A stretch of DNA of 9,262 nucleotides. Source: Candidatus Binatia bacterium. Its GTDB lineage: Bacteria > Desulfobacterota_B > Binatia > UBA9968. This document shows, piece after piece, positions 6,969 to 9,262 of the stretch. Positions within the stretch are counted from its first letter, which is position 1. Each line of letters begins with the position of its first letter. The notes below the pieces were generated by a model. The model worked only from the letters and a program-made list of their open reading frames with translations, was not told where the DNA came from and did no database searches. The position numbers and the translations under genes were made by a program. Location: positions 1 to 9,262 of the forward strand of contig JAICHC010000070.1 in NCBI GenBank assembly GCA_025922795.1, written 5' to 3'.

Positions 6969-8312
6969 TCAGCCAAGAAGCAGCGCCTGAAGATTTTTTC
7001 CTTCCAAGACTTTCGCTGCCGCCTTATCGACATCCAGCAAAATGTCATCGATCACGCTTTCTTCTTTGCTTCCGTGACGCTGGGCTCTGGCACTTCTTCC
7101 GGAGTTTCTCACCCCATCGAGGATTTCCTTGACAGCGATTGTTTCCGGAGCGCGCGCTAAAACATAGGTGTCTTCCTCAGCCAACGGCAAGACCAGCTTG
7201 AGATCGGCAAACATCACCATGAACTCCTTGACGATGCCGGCGGGAAGGCGCAACTGCGCCGCGATTCCGGCTACGTTAAGCGGATCGCGCCCATGATAGA
7301 AATTTTTGCCGATCAGCAGCATCAGGTGCAGCGCCAGCTTCTCCCGGCCTGCCGGGGTTTGGGCTAGAAGCTCGCGGTCGCCGAGATAAAAATGGATGTG
7401 CTGGTGCGCGTAAGCGACTTGTGCCCCGAGCAACACGATCAGCCAGCCGATGTGGAGCCACAAGAGAAACAACAAAAGAATAGCGAAGCTCGAATAGATC
7501 ACGTAGTAACGCGTCGACGAGGCGACGAATACGGCGAACCCCCAACCGACCGTCTGCCACAGGACCGCCGCCACGAGGCCGCCGACTACGGCCGAGCGCA
7601 ACCGCACGTGCGTGTTCGGGATGAACATGTAAACGAAAGTAAAGGCACCCCACAACGTGATGTATGGCACCAAGCGCAGCAGGAACAAAATCACGGCGCC
7701 GAGCGCCTGGAGCGACAACAATGACTGAACGATGGCATTATTCTGCAGCGTCGCCGTGATCGTCACCGCGGCAAACACCAGGATCGGTCCGACCAGTATG
7801 GCACTCAAATAGTCGCTGAACCGGCGCGCTAGCTTGCGTGGCGATTTGACCCGCCAGATGTGATTGAACGCCTCTTCGATGGTCCCCATCAATGACAAGA
7901 CGGTGATGAACAAAGTCACCAGGCCGACGCTGCCAAGCGCACCCGCGCTCATCTTGTTGACGAATCCGATCAGGTGAACCGTGATTTCCGCGCCCTTGTC
8001 GCCCAGCGGTGCCAGTGCTTCGGCCAACGCCGGCTCCATGCGATTGTGCACCCCGAACGCTTTCAGCAGTGAAAAAACCACCGCCAGCAGCGGCGCAAGC
8101 GACAGCAGTGTCTTGAAGGCCAGGGCCATCGCCTGGAGCTTGACCAGGTTTTGAATAAAATCGCGCCCGACCATGACGACGATCTTGAGGGCGAAATGAA
8201 GCAGCCGTTTAAGGCGTGTAAGCTCGGACAGCTCGACATCGAGAACCTCATCGAAGAGTTTGCTCTTCATCGATTGAAGCGAGCGTTTTCGCGCTTTAAC
8301 GGATGGTCTCAT
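6969..8312 (-). CDS. YihY/BrkB-family membrane protein with C-terminal winged-helix-like extension
   Basis: A 447-residue inner-membrane protein of the YihY/BrkB family, once called ribonuclease BN by mistake; the true function is unknown. Family marks are A-M-A-L-A-F-K-T-L-L-S-L-A-P-L (61-75), T-I-E-E-A-F-N-H-I-W-R-V (144-155), R-L-V-P-Y (213-217) and the late helix with W-L-H-I-G-W-L-I-V-L-L-G-A-Q-V-A-Y (285-301). About six helices lie in residues 60-302. Residues 310-445 form a soluble tail; its 325-386 part (L-N-V-A-G-I-A-A-Q-L-R-L-P-A-G-I-V, then a V-L-P-L...T-Y-V-L-A wing) looks like the winged-helix tail of long family members, against about 290 residues for E. coli YihY. ATG 8312 is used; an internal ATG at 8270 lacks a ribosome site. 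A plausible promoter lies at 8351-8379. Confidence 0.9.
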   Translation of the reverse strand: MRPSVKARKRSLQSMKSKLFDEVLDVELSELTRLKRLLHFALKIVVMVGRDFIQNLVKLQAMALAFKTLLSLAPLLAVVFSLLKAFGVHNRMEPALAEALAPLGDKGAEITVHLIGFVNKMSAGALGSVGLVTLFITVLSLMGTIEEAFNHIWRVKSPRKLARRFSDYLSAILVGPILVFAAVTITATLQNNAIVQSLLSLQALGAVILFLLRLVPYITLWGAFTFVYMFIPNTHVRLRSAVVGGLVAAVLWQTVGWGFAVFVASSTRYYVIYSSFAILLLFLLWLHIGWLIVLLGAQVAYAHQHIHFYLGDRELLAQTPAGREKLALHLMLLIGKNFYHGRDPLNVAGIAAQLRLPAGIVKEFMVMFADLKLVLPLAEEDTYVLARAPETIAVKEILDGVRNSGRSARAQRHGSKEESVIDDILLDVDKAAAKVLEGKNLQALLLG

Positions 8313-8350
8313 GGCAATCTCGACCCGGAGGACCGATCCTCGGTTGATGG

Positions 8351-8379
8351 AGTTTAGCAGTTTCGCCGGCGAGCGACAA
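8351..8379 (-). promoter_or_regulatory. Possible promoter of the yihY-like gene
   Basis: On the minus strand a TTGTCG -35 box (8374-8379) is followed after exactly 17 bp by TAAACT (8351-8356), which is preceded by TGC, an extended -10 element. Each box has four of six consensus bases. Transcription would begin near 8344, about 30 nt before the ATG at 8312. It suggests the yihY-like gene is transcribed separately from the zinc-ribbon gene upstream. Confidence 0.4.
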
Positions 8380-8440
8380 AGTCATTCTCAGCATGATGCT
8401 CTGGAATACTTACGGGGGCTCCGGCCGCATGCCGCGCCGC

Positions 8441-8470
8441 GAGGCGCTCCCGCGAATGCGCGAGGGCCTC
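8441..8470. repeat. GC-rich hairpin overlapping the stop of the zinc-ribbon gene
   Basis: Two 13-nt arms (8441-8453 and 8458-8470) pair at 11 of 13 positions around a GAAT loop. Read on the minus strand the hairpin begins in the stop codon of the zinc-ribbon gene and lies well before the yihY-like promoter. It has no T-run, so it may be a 3'-end stabilising or Rho-linked structure rather than an intrinsic terminator. Confidence 0.45.
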
Positions 8471-8873
8471 AATGAAAAGATCGATGGAATTCGCGGGCCT
8501 GCCCGCAGTTCGGACAAGCGCGCCATTCGGCGTCGATGGCGTAGCCGCACTGCGAACAGCGATGGCGTGGAATGAATCTCGGTCTCGGCTCTTCTAATTT
8601 GGGCCCCTCGGCCCAGTAGACGCCCGTGAACAAGCTCGTTTTACAGTTCGCCGAAACGTTAGCACCCGAACGGTCGGTGTAAGTTACCGAGTAATGACGC
8701 TCGGTCTTTTCGAAGAACCATCCGCGCCCAAAGGGATTCCAGTGAATCGAGATGACCCGGCCGCCGTTTGATTCGATTTCCTCCTTGATGCGCGATTTGT
8801 CGATGAAATGCATGATGACGCGGATGATGAGACCGGCGCCGACAGCAAGGAGAAAAACATGCAAACGATCCAT
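8469..8873 (-). CDS. Small membrane-anchored zinc-ribbon protein, function unknown
   Basis: A protein of 134 residues from ATG 8873, or 137 from the in-frame TTG at 8882. It begins with one hydrophobic helix (V-F-L-L-A-V-G-A-G-L-I-I-R-V, first 20 or so residues), then a basic K-S-R-I-K-E-E-I turn. A small beta-rich domain follows (R-V-I-S-I-H-W-N-P-F-G-R-G-W-F, then H-Y-S-V-T-Y-T-D). The C-terminus has a CxxC...CxxC zinc ribbon (C-S-Q-C-G and C-P-N-C-G, 10 residues between the pairs), likely a structural zinc site. I recall similar conserved hypothetical proteins but no known function. Neither start has a clear ribosome site. A weak TTGCGC-17 bp-GACAAT promoter (8897-8925) would put the transcript start near 8890, which fits the ATG better. 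Confidence 0.75.
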   Translation of the reverse strand: MDRLHVFLLAVGAGLIIRVIMHFIDKSRIKEEIESNGGRVISIHWNPFGRGWFFEKTERHYSVTYTDRSGANVSANCKTSLFTGVYWAEGPKLEEPRPRFIPRHRCSQCGYAIDAEWRACPNCGQAREFHRSFH

Positions 8874-8909
8874 GGACGACAAAATAATCGGCGCCTATTG
8901 TCTCCCTCT

Positions 8910-8922
8910 CGCTTTTAAAGCG
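8910..8922. repeat. Short palindrome upstream of the zinc-ribbon gene
   Basis: CGCTTT and AAAGCG flank a central T in a perfect 13-nt inverted repeat, about 40 bp before the zinc-ribbon ATG and overlapping the weak -35/spacer region. It could be an operator or chance. Confidence 0.25.
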
Positions 8923-8933
8923 CAAATGCTTTG

Positions 8934-8954
8934 AACGGCGCGGTGCTCGCCGTT
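8934..8954 (-). terminator. Perfect 7-bp hairpin downstream of the substrate-binding gene
   Basis: AACGGCG (8934-8940) pairs fully with CGCCGTT (8948-8954) around a 7-nt loop, about 60 nt past the stop of the substrate-binding gene on the minus strand. Only TT follows the stem in that direction, so as an intrinsic terminator it is weak; position and perfect pairing are the support. Confidence 0.35.
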
Positions 8955-9014
8955 GGTCGGGCCGGTCCCGCGATGCAGTTGCCGGTCAATGCCTAAACGT
9001 GTTTCCCGGCTTGT

Positions 9015-9262
9015 TCATTGCCAAAGCTTTTTGATGAAGCCACTCTTCTCCAGCTCATCGATAAAACTCGTGTCCATAAATTCCGCCGGCCGACGGCTCT
9101 TGGCTTTGGGATTGCTTTCGCCGACGAGTTGAAGCGCATTCTCGACGGCCTTGACGGTAAGGGTGGGAACCTTTTTGATGTACTTCGACGTGAATAAGTC
9201 GTAGGTCGCCGCGAGTAATTCCGGATCGTTGATACCGCCGTATCTTTTCAACGCCTTGATCC
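9015..9262 (-). CDS. ABC-type substrate-binding protein, NMT1/TauA-like, C-terminus only
   Basis: The last 81 or so residues of a periplasmic binding protein; the rest lies beyond the window, and the frame stays open to the edge (I-K-A-L-K-R-Y-G-G...), so the TTG at 9251 is not the start. The pattern N-D-P-E-L-L-A-A-T-Y, then K-K-V-P-T-L-T-V-K-A-V, S-N-P-K-A-K and F-M-D-T-S-F-I-D-E-L-E-K-S-G-F-I is what I know from the C-termini of NMT1/THI5- or TauA/SsuA-like binding proteins common in uncultured proteobacteria and related phyla. These bind small organic ligands such as sulfonates, nitrate or pyrimidines; the ligand here is unknown. It is not the LivK family, so it does not supply the missing partner of the liv cassette by sequence type. 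Confidence 0.7.
   Translation of the reverse strand, partial: IKALKRYGGINDPELLAATYDLFTSKYIKKVPTLTVKAVENALQLVGESNPKAKSRRPAEFMDTSFIDELEKSGFIKKLWQ

Noticed and set aside
6723..7160. 145-codon plus-strand open frame across the asmA-like/yihY-like junction
   Set aside because: It overlaps the end of one confident gene in another frame and the end of another in antisense; low-complexity Arg/Ser composition.
6969..8312. Naming the YihY-family gene ribonuclease BN
   Set aside because: That name arose from a mistaken assignment; the protein is a polytopic membrane protein with no nuclease motifs.
8393..8575. 60-codon plus-strand frame between the yihY-like and zinc-ribbon genes
   Set aside because: Much of it is the GC-rich hairpin and antisense of the zinc-ribbon gene; no ribosome site or domain.

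Overview
The window reads as an ordinary chromosomal stretch from a Gram-negative, moderately GC-rich bacterium. It is densely packed, several genes start with GTG or TTG, and an AsmA-family envelope protein implies an outer membrane. The mix of a branched-chain amino-acid ABC cassette, an NMT1/TauA-like substrate-binding protein and a long YihY protein resembles uncultured soil or sediment lineages (deltaproteobacterial-type, Binatota, Rokubacteria or Tectomicrobia). That placement is an impression from family distribution; nothing here is a taxonomic marker.

Layout. 1-552 (+): the 3' end of an EamA/DMT-family transporter. 590-1309 (-): a rhomboid intramembrane serine protease, convergent with it. 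1361-5048 (-): a tightly overlapping HAAT-type (Liv) ABC cassette transcribed livH-livM-livG-livF, with two permeases and two ATPases but no substrate-binding gene. The rhomboid gene lies 51 bp downstream of livF on the same strand and may be its last member. 5049-5236: a divergent intergenic region with a good sigma70-like promoter for the next gene and a perfect 7-bp inverted repeat. 5237-6811 (+): an AsmA-family protein. 6812-6968: a convergent gap with a short hairpin and a possible remnant of a DUF2442-like gene. 6969-8312 (-): a YihY/BrkB-family membrane protein with a C-terminal winged-helix-like extension and a plausible promoter just upstream. 8469-8873 (-): a small membrane-anchored protein ending in a four-cysteine zinc ribbon. 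9015-9262 (-): the C-terminus of an ABC-type substrate-binding protein, cut by the window edge.

Functionally, the liv genes form one membrane complex for uptake of branched-chain amino acids or related small amides and carboxylates. It must borrow a periplasmic binding protein encoded elsewhere. The other genes are envelope or membrane housekeeping functions with no clear joint pathway. I found no RNA gene, CRISPR array, insertion sequence, phage gene, or defence or biosynthetic system. The points worth a second look are modest: the missing livK, the rhomboid next to livF, the inverted repeats, the possible DUF2442 remnant and the uncharacterised zinc-ribbon protein.
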